DNA from: Pyrocephalus nanus
Taxonomy: Eukaryota > Chordata > Aves > Passeriformes > Tyrannidae
DNA length: 64,000 bases
Direction: 5' to 3'
NCBI GenBank assembly: GCA_038380795.1
Contig: CM076268.1
Coordinates: forward strand, 2,715,501-2,779,500
Position numbers and translations under genes: made by a program. Shown here piece by piece: positions 25,601 to 36,500 of this stretch; positions within the stretch are counted from its first letter, which is position 1, and each line of letters begins with the position of its first letter. The notes beneath the pieces were generated by a model. The model made no database searches and was not told where the DNA came from. It was given only the letters and a program-made list of their open reading frames with translations.

Positions 25601-28600
25601 TTCCAAACACAGTGAAGGAGGGAAAGGGAAAGCAGAAATACTGCCCAGAGCTGCATCCCCATCGCTGCACTAACAGGGATGTGCTTCCCACGGGAAGGGG
25701 CAGGCTCAGTGCCCACCACGCTGGCAGCACAGACCACAGCACTCCTGCAGGCACGGGGTGTGGGAAACTCATCTCATGGACCCCCAAACTGTTGCTCAGC
25801 AAACACCCCCAGGTTTCCAGGGCCTTTCCCATGGCAGAGGCAGCCTGCACAGGGATGTGTTTTCCTCCCACTGAGGCTGCTCTTGCTCTGGGCAACAGCA
25901 CCATCATCCAGCCACTCCAGGGAGACCTACAGCAATCCCGTGGTTCAGGTATCTCTCACTTTTCCAGTGCTGGAAAAAGAGTTTTTAACCTGCAGTTTTG
26001 TTTTCTCTCACGTCTCCACAATCAGCCCCTGCAGGAGACACAACACCTGGAGCAGCAGGTATGTTACGGCTCTGGAATATTGGTCAGAATTGCAGGATCA
26101 AGCATGATCCAGGATTCCTTGCAAGGAACAGTCACTGAAGTGTGGCTTTTGTTTTCTTTTTGACAGTCACGACCGAGTCCACAACAGCTGAAAAAACAGG
26201 TATTTATTTCTTCAGCTGTGGTGAGGGGTTTGTTATTTTTCATATGAATCATCAATGTATTAGGAACATGGACAATGTTTAACTCCATATTTTCTCTTCT
26301 CACAGTGACAAGCTCAGCTGCTCCATCAGTCTCTCCAGCTGCTGAAACAACAACAGCCATTACCACCAGTAAGTAATGCATATTTACTCTGATTTTATAT
26401 CCCTAGTCCTCCATCAAAGCTGTGATCTGATGATGTGCTGGCATGGCTCCCTGTCTCCACTGTGCACAACTCATGGATCTAGTATTTAATTTTCAGGATA
26501 ATTCTTTTGGCTTCCATACAAATCAGGGGATGGAAAATGCTGTTGATAATGATAGGGGAGAAATACTGAGGAAGGGGAATTCACTGGGGTAGACACACTA
26601 AACCAATATAAATTTGCTCTGGATCATCTCACTGGTAGAAAGTCATCCTCCCTGCACTTTTAAAGCTGCTTCAAAGTTGATTCAGTGGGAATCCTTTTAA
26701 CATACTCAGTGGTATTTTGTTTGAACTTGTTTTCTACAATGGGCTTTATCTTTTGAAAAAAAAAAAAATCAAATTGCAAATTCCACTCATTAACTGGTAA
26801 CATTCTGCTTCAGATGTTTAGAGAGCAGCCTAAGGGTTTCTTTCAAAGTCTGGCCCTATCAGCTACACCTCGGTAAAGGACACTCAGTTGCCTTGTGTTG
26901 ACAACATACAGGAACCTAAACTTCAGATACAAAGCATACATTTGGGTGTGGGACTATCTCCCTACACAGAGGAATAAACAGAATCAAATCTTGTTCCCAT
27001 TAATGCCAGTAATATATCATATTTAGTATTAAAATCTCAACAATTTTCTTAATGTGCATGACAACTCTCTTCCTCAGAACTGTTCCTAATAACATTTCAC
27101 TCAGCTGCTCTTTCCAAGCACTGGCAGCCAGGCCCACAATTAAACTTTCAAACCATGCTACTGTTGAATACATGCTGCAGTCTGCTCTGTGCTTACATAT
27201 GGTTTATTAAACATTATTAACACCGAATTTCTTCCTCTCCAGCAAACCTCGATGACCTGCCTGTCTACATGAGGGTGTTGTTACTGAGATACTTAACTGG
27301 CCTGTGCCAACCAAGGAGACCTGGGATGCCAAGTATAACAGTAGAAGGGTAAATATTTATCCATGCACCCCAATGGGGTGTCCCAGCCAAGCTGTGCTAC
27401 CCCAAATGGGGTTTTACACCATGTTCTTACACCCTACAAACGTTCAGGTACAACTCGATTTGACTTTTTAGCCAGTCACACCCACCCTACCAATTACCAT
27501 TACATTACAGTTCATAATGTGAATTAGCATATATTATACAAATTAATACACTTTCATCCCCTAAGGACTGATTGGGATAAGAGTTAGGGAAGGGGATTTG
27601 TGTAACAGTGACCACCAGCAGACCCCACACCAATGCCTGAGACTCCTGTGCAGGGACAGACACTTGAGCAACGCTCAGTGCAGGCCTGGGAGCAACTCCT
27701 GTGACATATTTCACATGTCATAGCAAGACTGTGCCACAAGAAATGACTTAGGAACACACGGGTTTGAAATTATCACATGCCAAGACGTTATCAAAACTAT
27801 TTAGGAAAATGTACAGGGTCAACAGTGAACATATACACCAAAGACACAGAGCCCTGAAACACAGGACGTGCTAGAAGAAGCAGGAGTTTAAATGAATCAG
27901 CTATTATGGTTCATTCACTGGGTTTTTGTGTTTAATTCAGTATAATGTTCTGGTGGGGAAGAAGAATTAATAGAAATTCTCAAAGTATTTCTCAAATGAT
28001 GCAAAAAAAATTAGAGAAGAATGAAGCATCTGATTAAAGGGGTTTTGGTGGATTTGGGATGTGGAATCATTTCTGCAAAGCTCTTCAGAAATTCTGAGGT
28101 TAAAAGGAAGAATAACTTTGGAAGGCTAACAGGTCCATGCAATAATTCTTTCTCGTGTATTAAAATTCCATCAGGTGCTTTACATTTACACATTTACATG
28201 CATGGTATTTATAGATTTTGTGGTTCATATTATATCAACAGACACTTCAATTCCAGATGTTTGCACCTGCCCTCAGGAGTTCTGTGCTGTGAACTGTGAT
28301 TAAGGGTGACAGGCAGAGATTTTTGAAGGAAGGTTTCTTGTAACCCCCCCAAAGGGGCTTAGTGAGCCCATCACAACCTCTACGTGACCATTTGCACGTG
28401 TTCTTTTCTCTTTCTGCCTTTCTCAGGTGTGTGAAGGACCCAACCTGCGGCAGTTCATCAGCCCAGAGGCCTGTCCAGTTCCACTACAGAGGTCCTGTCT
28501 CCCCGAGGGTTTGCCTGCGGTGCAAAGTGTCGGGGTGCATCGTGCGCACCGACCCTCCCCGTCACCCCCCAGGCTGGGCATTCCCTCCTCCCCCCCGACC

Positions 28601-28817
28601 CTTCCCAGGCCACAGACCCCCTCAGTTTCCCCATCCCTTCCCAGGACACAGACCCCCTGCTCGTCCTCTACGACCCTTCCCAGGTCACAGACCCCCCCAT
28701 TTTCCCTGGCCCTTCCCAGGCAATGGATTCCCTCCCCAAGGCCCCTCCCTGAGCTACAGGACAAGAGGCAAAAGAAGCACAGGTGACAGCGTGGATGTTG
28801 TCATTGTCCCCCAGTAA
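13660..28817 (+). CDS. DMBT1-like secreted protein: two SRCR domains, mucin-like regions, decayed ZP-C module
   Basis: Hand-built join: 13660..13723, 15422..15514, 15720..16040, 16498..16527, 17320..17421, 17841..17918, 18485..18574, 19371..19415, 19770..19904, 20203..20289, 23076..23396, 24492..24536, 24738..24779, 24885..24926, 25032..25073, 25275..25316, 25419..25460, 26026..26058, 26167..26199, 26306..26368, 27243..27348, 28427..28817. This totals 2247 nt, 748 aa. Signal peptide 1-21 ([15 protein letters not shown]). SRCR1 at about 53-159 and SRCR2 at about 349-455 are each one 321-nt exon with eight cysteines (group B). Their [11 protein letters not shown] and [11 protein letters not shown] resemble the DMBT1 bacteria-binding segment (VEVL....W). 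Residues 160-348 and 456-583 are Ser/Thr/Pro/Ala-rich and probably O-glycosylated. The last two exons (584-748) are a ZP-C remnant: [17 protein letters not shown], a PFPGHRPP repeat, RGKR at 732-735, then VDVVIVP. No membrane helix, so a secreted mucosal defence role is inferred. Exact small-exon usage needs RNA data. Confidence 0.8.
13905..14030. repeat. AT-rich low-complexity tract in intron 1
   Basis: Nearly pure A/T with alternating TA steps and repeated ATACATGTAT, CATATATAATATGCATG and GATATATTATATACATGT strings. Many of these are self-complementary. It lies in intron 1 of the SRCR/mucin/ZP-like gene and is probably a decayed TA microsatellite. Confidence 0.6.
18293..18390 (-). mobile_element. 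CR1 LINE fragment, inverted, intronic
   Basis: AATCATGGAATGGTTTGAGC followed by TGGAAGGGACTTTAAAGATC and GCCACAGGCAGG is the reversed CR1 3' end. It sits in an intron between two mucin-type exons. Confidence 0.85.
20290..23075. other. Longest intron of the SRCR/mucin/ZP-like gene
   Basis: 2.8 kb between the last exon of the first mucin stretch and the SRCR2 exon. I saw no phase-1 exon with good splice sites and no recognisable repeat. The sequence is AT-rich and unique. Confidence 0.5.
23420..23618 (+). mobile_element. CR1 LINE 3'-end fragment, intronic
   Basis: CCCCAGAGGGTGGCTGGGCA, then CTGAACAGGCTCCCCAGGGC, AGGGCCAGGAGTTGGATTTC, TCCTTTCCAACTCAGAATAT and a terminal ATTCTATGTTCT. This is the CR1 subtype also present at 45.64 kb. 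It lies 24 bp after the SRCR2 exon. Confidence 0.88.
24690..25480 (+). repeat. Tandem array of intron-plus-microexon units
   Basis: Five 42-nt exons start at 24738, 24885, 25032, 25275 and 25419. The 144-147 bp spacing breaks only between 25032 and 25275 (243 bp). Each unit has an ATTTAATTTCACCTTTTCTT-type tract, a TTTCTCACAG-like acceptor, CAACAGTCTCTCCTACTGCT-like coding sequence for 14 residues such as [14 protein letters not shown], then GTAAGTAATACAGTGTTACT-like donor and intron. Homology covers introns as well as exons, so whole genomic units were duplicated. A further unit near 25165 has the flanking sequence but no exon. Confidence 0.9.
28599..28735 (+). repeat. Coding tandem repeat, PFPGHRPP
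   Basis: Three good copies of CCCTTCCCAGGNCACAGACC start at 28599, 28635 and 28674. A degenerate fourth (PFPGNGFPP) starts at 28710. The spacers are short and proline/arginine/phenylalanine-rich. It sits inside the last exon, between the last recognisable ZP cysteines and the furin-like RGKR. Confidence 0.9.
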
Positions 28818-28917
28818 GAACAGCCCCCAAAAAAACGCTCCTTCTGCCCAGATCCTTTAGATCCTTTATTTCACCTATTTCGGGTCCGTATTGCAGATTT
28901 GCAAAACCCTAAGCTTC

Positions 28918-28923
28918 AATAAA
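28918..28923 (+). terminator. Polyadenylation signal of the SRCR/mucin/ZP-like gene
   Basis: AATAAA about 100 bp after the stop codon at 28815-28817, implying a short 3' UTR. Confidence 0.75.
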
Positions 28924-31640
28924 TTATCTCAAAGAACAACTGGATCAGCTGCTGGTTTTTTCATCATCAAGACTTTGTTTCCCTCTCAAAGTCTTCTCCC
29001 AGTTCTCCCCATTTTACCAAATAATTCAAATATTGGGCATTTAAGGAAGATCAACCTGCCTTACAGGTGCACATATCACAGTTCTGCTTCCTGAGCTCAC
29101 AAAGAGAGAGAAACCAAAGGATAAATATCCCTTGTAACCAGTAATGCTGAGCACTTCCCTTGAATAGGAACTTGAAAATTTTTGGAAAAAATATTTTACA
29201 TGTGCTGAGATATCTCTGCAATACATATAAACTATCATAATCTTTCCATAGGTCAAGTTTTGTTAGGGAAGATTAGAACTATAAAAAGAAAGCTGTACAT
29301 TGAAATCTGCTTCATTATAAGCATTTGCTTCATTCTTTTTCTTTCAGTGTGTCTTCAGATTATATCACTTTGAGCCAAGAAAGTGTTTCTGCACTTTAAT
29401 GTTAAATTAACTTGGAGGGACTCGGTGGGAAAAAAGTGGAAATTAGTAATTTTCAGTTCATAATAGAGAAAAATACCTTGTTGACTGCAGAATTGTACAG
29501 GAGCACAGCAGTCATCTCAGAGATAGAGATGGATTAAATGTTGACAGCCTGGTGAATTTGGCCTGACTGTGAAAAGCTTATTTCAGGCCAATATTCGATT
29601 TCCATAAGACAAATATCACGAGCTGTCCTGTACTCAGTAAGGCTGCCTGGAGCCCAGAGGCTCTGCCATGCAAGAGAAAAAAAAAAAAAAAGTCCACTTT
29701 TTTTCAGCAACTTTTCCTTTTATGCTTCATCCCTTCAAAAAAGGGAGCAGAGTCATTCTGAAATTTGGCTTCTCCACGAATAACTTGGCCAGCTCTCAAA
29801 AGCCCAAATCTCACAGGTCTTCTGTGAAAGTTCAAGGTCTCATCTCCTACCTGGTGCTTGAGCCTTGGCATCAGCTGAGCGGGTTCACAGCCAAAGTCCT
29901 CATCCTGAGCCAGAATGTTTCCTAATCACACCTAGCTCGTACAAAACTCCATCACACTCACAGCCCTGCCGCTCTGCTTCTCAAAGGTAATGATTTAAAG
30001 CACCTGAAATCACATTTTCCCCGCTGTTGCCTTCCGGGGTGCAGGCAGCGAGAAAAAGCGCCTGTAAATACGTGTCACAACTGTGTCACAACCGTGAATC
30101 CTCATTCCTCTGAACTAAAATGCACGCTGATTTCTTCTGAGGAGCTGCTCTTGTAAACCCCCTTCCCTACAGTCATTCTCCTCTCATTTTAAGGAATTTC
30201 ATGAAGACTTGATGGCCCTTTTCTTTTGAGGTGGGAGAGGAAATTCAAAGTGGGCCATTAACACTTCAGCATCACCTGATACCTGAAAACATCACACTAG
30301 CAGAGCAGGGGCTTTAACGCACAAGATTTGGAAACATTTTGAACACTCAGATTCCTAGAGGATGAGGGAGAGCATTTCCAGAAGTGAGAGAGAATTCAAA
30401 TCATAGACTCATGGAATTACAGAATCAGCCGGGTTGGAAAAGAGATCATCGAGTCCAGCCCTTGATCCAACACCCCTGGTTACCAGCACTTCATACACAA
30501 ATTCAATGCCCCCATGCTTAAAGAAAAGTGTAAGTACTTTGTCACAATGAAGAGACAGTTGCATTCAAAGCCCTTTAAGTGAGTTAAAAATCAGAGAGAA
30601 TTGTTTTAATGGCCTATGCCTGAGATTAGAAATATAGGATCATTACAGATACACACTATTTCAGTTTGCTTATAAAACAAAATGGGTTTGTGGGGGAAAA
30701 AAAAAAAATATGAAAGAAAGGTACCTGGATGTGTTTCAAGAAGATCTGCGTTGCAGTTTGACCTTCCTAGGAAAGTTGAAAGTATCCCTGTTTGCTCAGC
30801 TGTGGGAGCAAATGTGCTGGAATGTGTTCCATGCTGGAATGGGACACGCAGGCAGTGTGGGAAGCCTGGCTTCCCAAGGTCAGGTAACAGCACACCTGTG
30901 CCACTGGCACCCTCTGGAAGCTTTAAAAACCGGGAATCCACTGCTGCAGGGGGAAATACTCTGGATTTCAAGAGCTTTGGTCCTTATGAAAAGACAGACA
31001 AAAGCAGGGTCAACATTTTGGAACAGCTACTCACTGGAGTTGTGCTAAAAGGAGTTGAAGCTCTTGGGACTGTTCTTGTCTCCTTACCCCAGGAAGGAAA
31101 GGCTGATTCCTTTTTTTGGTAGCTTTTACTGTGGGACTAAGAAACTTCTGTCTGCAAAGTAGCTGCAGTGCAATTTGTGATGAATATGAATTCAGCCTTT
31201 TTCCTCCCTTTCAGCAATATATCACTCATGACAACTCTATGGCAGTTGCACTTTATAATCTGAAGAATCCCCAAGGACAGGGAATGATGTGCCCAGTGTA
31301 ACCTAAAGGTGGGCAGGTGGGAATGAAGGTGGGAAAACCAAGCTCCTGCTGACCAGTTTGCCGAGAGAAAATGTGTCTCCCAAGGGAGTCTGTCAATCCC
31401 TTCTGCAGCATTCCTGCTCGTGTCAACACACCCAAAGAGACACTCAAAGAAATCAACTGGAAAACGTGCTTTGAACCCAGGAGAGCTGAGAGAAGCACAG
31501 TTCAACTTGCTCCACACAGTGCCCAGTTTAAAAGCGGGCACACCTGCTACTTTCTCATTTATATCTGTTAAAAAGAACAGCAACTGAGAGATTAGGCCCT
31601 CCCTCCACGATACCAAGTACTGGAGGATGATTATGAAACA
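28924..31640. other. Intergenic region before CUZD1
   Basis: About 2.7 kb with one CR1 fragment near 30.4 kb and an A-run at 29675-29689. Open frames near 30.7-31.1 kb (plus strand) and 31.1-31.6 kb (minus strand) have no recognisable similarity and no supporting splice context. Confidence 0.55.
30403..30490 (-). mobile_element. CR1-like LINE fragment, inverted
   Basis: ATCATAGACTCATGGAATTA, then CAGAATCAGCCGGGTTGGAA and AGATCATCGAGTCCAGCCCT resemble the reversed 3' end of a CR1 subfamily. Short and diverged. Confidence 0.75.
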
Positions 31641-31648
31641 GCAGGAGG

Positions 31649-31655
31649 TATAAAA
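31649..31655 (+). promoter_or_regulatory. CUZD1: TATA box of CUZD1
   Basis: TATAAAA in GGAGGTATAAAAGTTAG, 48 bp upstream of the start codon at 31697. Both the motif and its spacing match the promoter of the upstream SRCR/mucin gene. Confidence 0.7.
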
Positions 31656-31696
31656 GTTAGAAAAGCCAAAGCCTACCCTCCCCAGCTGCCCTCAGA

Positions 31697-33561
31697 ATGC
31701 AGGGGCTCAGACAGTTCCTCCTCCTTCCTCTCTTCACTGCTCTGGCTCTCACTGAAGACAGCTCAATAAAATCCACAGGTATGGAAATCCAGTCTTTTGT
31801 TCCCTGTGAAATTTTATTGGTTTTTGCACAATAGGTATTTTATAGGCAACTGAAAGGGGAAACTTTAAACGTATCTCTAAAAGTGCATCTTATTTTAATG
31901 TATTGATGCAAATTGTAACATCTAAATGTTCCAGCAAGCATTAAAAAATGTTAAATAATGATTAAAACCAAAAATCAATCTAGTACTCCCTATGGCAAAT
32001 TTTTAATGTAAGAAGTTGATTTTGAAGGTGCTTCACTCTGGAATGGAAATTTGCTTTTATAAACTAATACTACACTGGAGTAACGTGGAATCAGGTGACT
32101 AACTGGGAAACGTTTGTTTTTAAAAGGAGATTTGTTAATTTTCCCTCTGTTCAGTCAGAAGCAATAAAGAGTTGTTTGTTGTTTGATGTGGGATCACCGA
32201 TCTGTGCTCAGGTCAGCAATTTACCTGACTAAAGGTGGGTGGCTACTGCAAGATGATGAAGCATTTCTGCAGAGCTGCTCCAGTGGTGTCTGTCTACAGA
32301 ACCCCAGAGGGATGCAGAAGGGCAGAGCTGGCCTTATAATGCTCTTACAATTAGGAGGTGCCACATGTGGTGAAAAAAGTACCTAAAAGTCTCTCCTAAA
32401 TATCTCTTTTCCCTCTGGAGTCCATCAGAAACCCTGACCTTTTTATCTGGGACTGCATAGGCTGTATAGAAAATTCTTCTGGCTGTTTTAGACAATTATT
32501 TTTAGATTAATATTAAAGTAGAAAGGTAATCTTATGCTCAAATTGGATTACAAGTTTCTCTGAAGTTTCCTATACAGTGGTACAGGAAACTGCAGAATTA
32601 CTGAACTTCTTCATGACTTACTAAGTGATGTTAGACATAGTTGGGTTGTGGTTTTTTTCATAAGAGAACTAGATTAAGCCCAGGTAGCCCCACATCCTGA
32701 ACCCAGAAACAGTCAAGAGAGGATGCTCAGGCAAGAATATGGATACAAACCTGCATAATACTTTCCTAGAATACTCTCCCAGTCACCAGCAAATGTGGCT
32801 CAGGACTTCTGAAACAGAGGAAAAGCTGTATTTGTGTTTAATAGGTAACAATGGCTTTCTCTCTCTTTCCGAGATTTGACCTGGTTTATATTTTACTTTT
32901 ACCTTCCCCATCACCCTGCACCAAAGAGAATGTTCCTTTTGTTTGTTTGTTCCAAAACTACCACCTACTGGTTTCATTCCAGGCCACTTTGTTGCTGTAT
33001 TGGAAGAGAGTATCTTGTATTATCAATTTATAGACCTCTGGCACCTCCTTCTCCCCCTTGTTCTCTGACTTCCAACCTTCCAACGCTTCAATCCATTTAC
33101 TTATTCCTTGTCTGGAAGATACTCTAATCTCTCGATCATTTCTGTTGCCGTTCTCTGAAGCTTTCCCTGTTTTTCCTTTCAGAGATGAGGATCAGGATTG
33201 TGTGCAACAGTAAACACAAAATGATCCTACACAGAGTCTGAAAAGCTCAAACCAAAAAAAAGCATTTTGGTTGCCCAGGTGCAGGTTCCCAAATTCTTCT
33301 AAGTCAAGGGCTGAATGTGAGGACCAGATCCAATGATCTTTAGGAATTCAGTGGAGGGGAAAGATCCTTAAAGTGCTTGTGGTGATAAACTTTGCTGAGG
33401 TGTCCTGCATCACTTGGCACTTCCAGCTTTGCTGTTGGCCTGATCTGTGTGTTTTCCTAACTGTCCTTTCCTCTGCTACTAGGAAAATTAGGTTAAAACA
33501 TATTTTCTAATATTCTTTTACCATTTGTTTCATCAGGTTTCATAAACTGCAGTAATACAAA

Positions 33562-33593
<32 letters not shown>

Positions 33594-36500
33594 GCAGAAA
33601 ATTATTCTTATCTGTTCCACGATGAGCTGTCCCAGAGTCTTTCCATAAAGGAGGATGAGATATTATTGCAGGAGAAAACTTGAGAGATCCTTGCAAGCTG
33701 TTTTTTTGTGGCTGCTGTTCTTCACCAGGTACACCTCGCTGTGGTGGGGCTTCACTTCATGAGCTCCACAAAGCCCTAAGGATTGAACTGAATGCAAATG
33801 CAAGCTGCACCTGGCAAATTCAGAGGAATGGAAACCAAACAATTAGGCTCATTTTCTCCTATTTTAAGTAAGTATTTCCTACAGGTGCTTTTGTACAAAA
33901 ATGGTTTAATTTTCTGGAATGCACATTTTCAGGTCTTGTTGAGCTCCTCATGCACCTGCAGGTCCTTCACCCCGAGGCTGCTCTCAATCCATTCCCTTCC
34001 CAGCCTGTTCCTGTGGGATTGCCCCAGCCCAAGTGCATACATTATCTGTAATCCTATTTATCTATCAGTGAGCTCAGGTGCTTCTCACCACGTTTGTTTG
34101 TTTGTTTGTTTCCCAATAGATTTGCTCCTTCTTCGAGCTGTGAAACAGAAAGCATTAAAGTGTATGATGGTCCCTCAACTCATTCACCTCTTCTTGGACA
34201 AGTGTGCAACAACACTGATGCAGTCCCAGTGCTTGAATCATCTTCAGGCAGTTTAACTTTTCTCATAACAACAAACCCCGTGGATTTCACACGAAACTTC
34301 TTTGTCTTCTACTACTTCTTTTCACCAGAATCAAGTAAGTCATTAAATTCCTCTTGAACTGCACCATTAAGGGAAAGTTTGGGACTGCAATTAGAGATCG
34401 TTAATAGAATCTTTAATTAGTCTCACTCAGGCCTTTGGGCCTTAGAGAATGGTGTGGGGGGAAAAAAGCAGTGAAAGAGGCCACAAACAGCGCACTTGCA
34501 GAGATACTAAAAAGTTAAATTTTGATTAGAAAAATGATGGCAAAGGGAGCATTATGGGACTTTTACTTACAGACTTCTACTAAATCTACTCAGTCTGCAA
34601 ATATTGCAGCATCTACCCAGAAAGAGAACTTGACCAGCCAGTCAGAACTCCTGCCGAGTACAGGTCACAGAAGTCAGAATGGGGTTTCACTCAACAAGCT
34701 CCTTACTTTTTTCCCTGAGAAGATAAGAATAGCTTGGACAAAATTGATCTTAGCTTGTGACCAGTCCCTTTGCTTCTGCTGACCTTGTGACATGGTATTA
34801 AGTTCTCAAAATCTTCAGTTTTACAGAGTAGTCACCACATCCCAGTTCATGCTGCTCCTGTTTTTAACTTTGCTGCTGAAAAGTGGTGCCCTATTTCCAG
34901 TCCACATTTGTCTTTCTGAGGTTTCCACTGACTTGATTTTTTTTGCCTCTGTCTATCAAGTAAAAGCTCTCAAACTTGCAGGTTTTTCACTTCCATACAG
35001 ATCATGACCAAGGTTTTATAGATTTCTGTAATACACAATCTCTCAGGGTTGGTGTAGTACCTTTATTATCAGTTTTCCAAGAGGGCACCTTTTTTACCCT
35101 AAATGTAAATACCTTTAACCATTTCCAAAAGAATGGAATCCTAAAAAAACAGCCCTTCTACTTACATAACTTTAGGTCTTTATTTTTTTTTTTTTATTAC
35201 CTATTTTGTTATCAATACATCTGCTCTTCTTTTCAGAACCTGTGAATTGTGGGGGACAATTAACTGGTCCCAATGGAACATTTAGCAGCCCCAACTACCC
35301 AGCACCTTACCCTGCATTCACATACTGTGTCTGGCACATACAAACACCAAAAAACTCGAAGATAAACCTACAGTTCCTGGATTTTTTGTGAGTGAACACC
35401 CTCATGCTCTATTACTCTTCATCCATTCTGTTTAAAGGCATTTAAGAAAAAATATTTCTTCTAAGGAATATAGTAAATTTTAATATGTCTTCCACGTTTT
35501 ATATGGTTTTAACAGGGTCTTTTGGTGCGTTCTGCTGTTCTCCATTCTTTTATTTCAGCTGAGTGGAGTTCACCAGACACTTTATCTGCACTGGGTCCCC
35601 TACCCAGTACGAGCAAAATTATCTACACTCGGATCTCCCTGTAATAATTTTTCCTCTGTTTGCAGCCTGGAACTGGACAGGAACTGCCAGCTGGACTTCA
35701 CAGCAGTCTATGATGGCCTCACCACCACCACTGGCTTGATAGGGAAAGTGTGTGGCCGTGCCCAGCCCACCTTTGAATCTTCTTCCAATGCGATGACAGT
35801 TGTGTTGGCCACAGACTCTTCCAGCTCCTACAGAGGATTCTCAGCTCAGTATTCCAGTGTTCCACTGCCAGGTCCCGTGGAGCCCGACAGTGAGTGCACT
35901 TGCTACCTCAGGAGGATGCTGATTCTTATTCTCACATCTGCTTTTTCCCTTAAAAACATGGAAAATAACTGATGGTTGACACTGAGCAGTTAAGCCTGGT
36001 AGTTGTTCATCTTCTTTACACACAAAAATCCCATATTGGTCTCACCCACAGAGCATAATTACCTGACCCATCTGCAAAAGAAAACCTGTTCTTTCACTTT
36101 TGGGTCCTTTTTTTTCTGGCTGGCACCACTGAAAATCTGAGTTTTTCCTGTTTTTTGGACAAAGCAGGCATAGTTACCACCCCAGAGATGCAAAGATGAA
36201 CTCTTATCAACTGGTTGGTTTAAATGGTTGTGTTCCCTGAGATGCTCAGGAAAATGGCCTGCACTGGTTGGTCAGACAGGGTTTAGTTGTGTCATAATTT
36301 TCTTTCTCCAGAGCTGGACCATTTTCCTTATTGGTTCTAAAAGTTTACATGCCCATCTTCCCATTAACTCTGGTGGAAAGGGAAGCTCTAAAGCCTAAAA
36401 AAAAAAAGTCAGTTTCCTCACTCATCATTCTGCACTAGCACTGATTCCTTTTCCCTTTTATAAAGGCAGAGGTTCATTCTGTGTTACTGTGTTTAAAATT

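Noticed and set aside
25565..25900. Possible insertion or repeat in the intron after the microexon array
   Set aside because: Only weak internal similarity (two GGGATGTG-containing segments); does not match CR1 or another element I recognise.
25899..25948. Possible extra mucin exon (GGCAACAG acceptor, TGGTTCAG|GTATCT donor)
   Set aside because: Length 50 nt breaks the phase-1 pattern and frame of the neighbouring exons.
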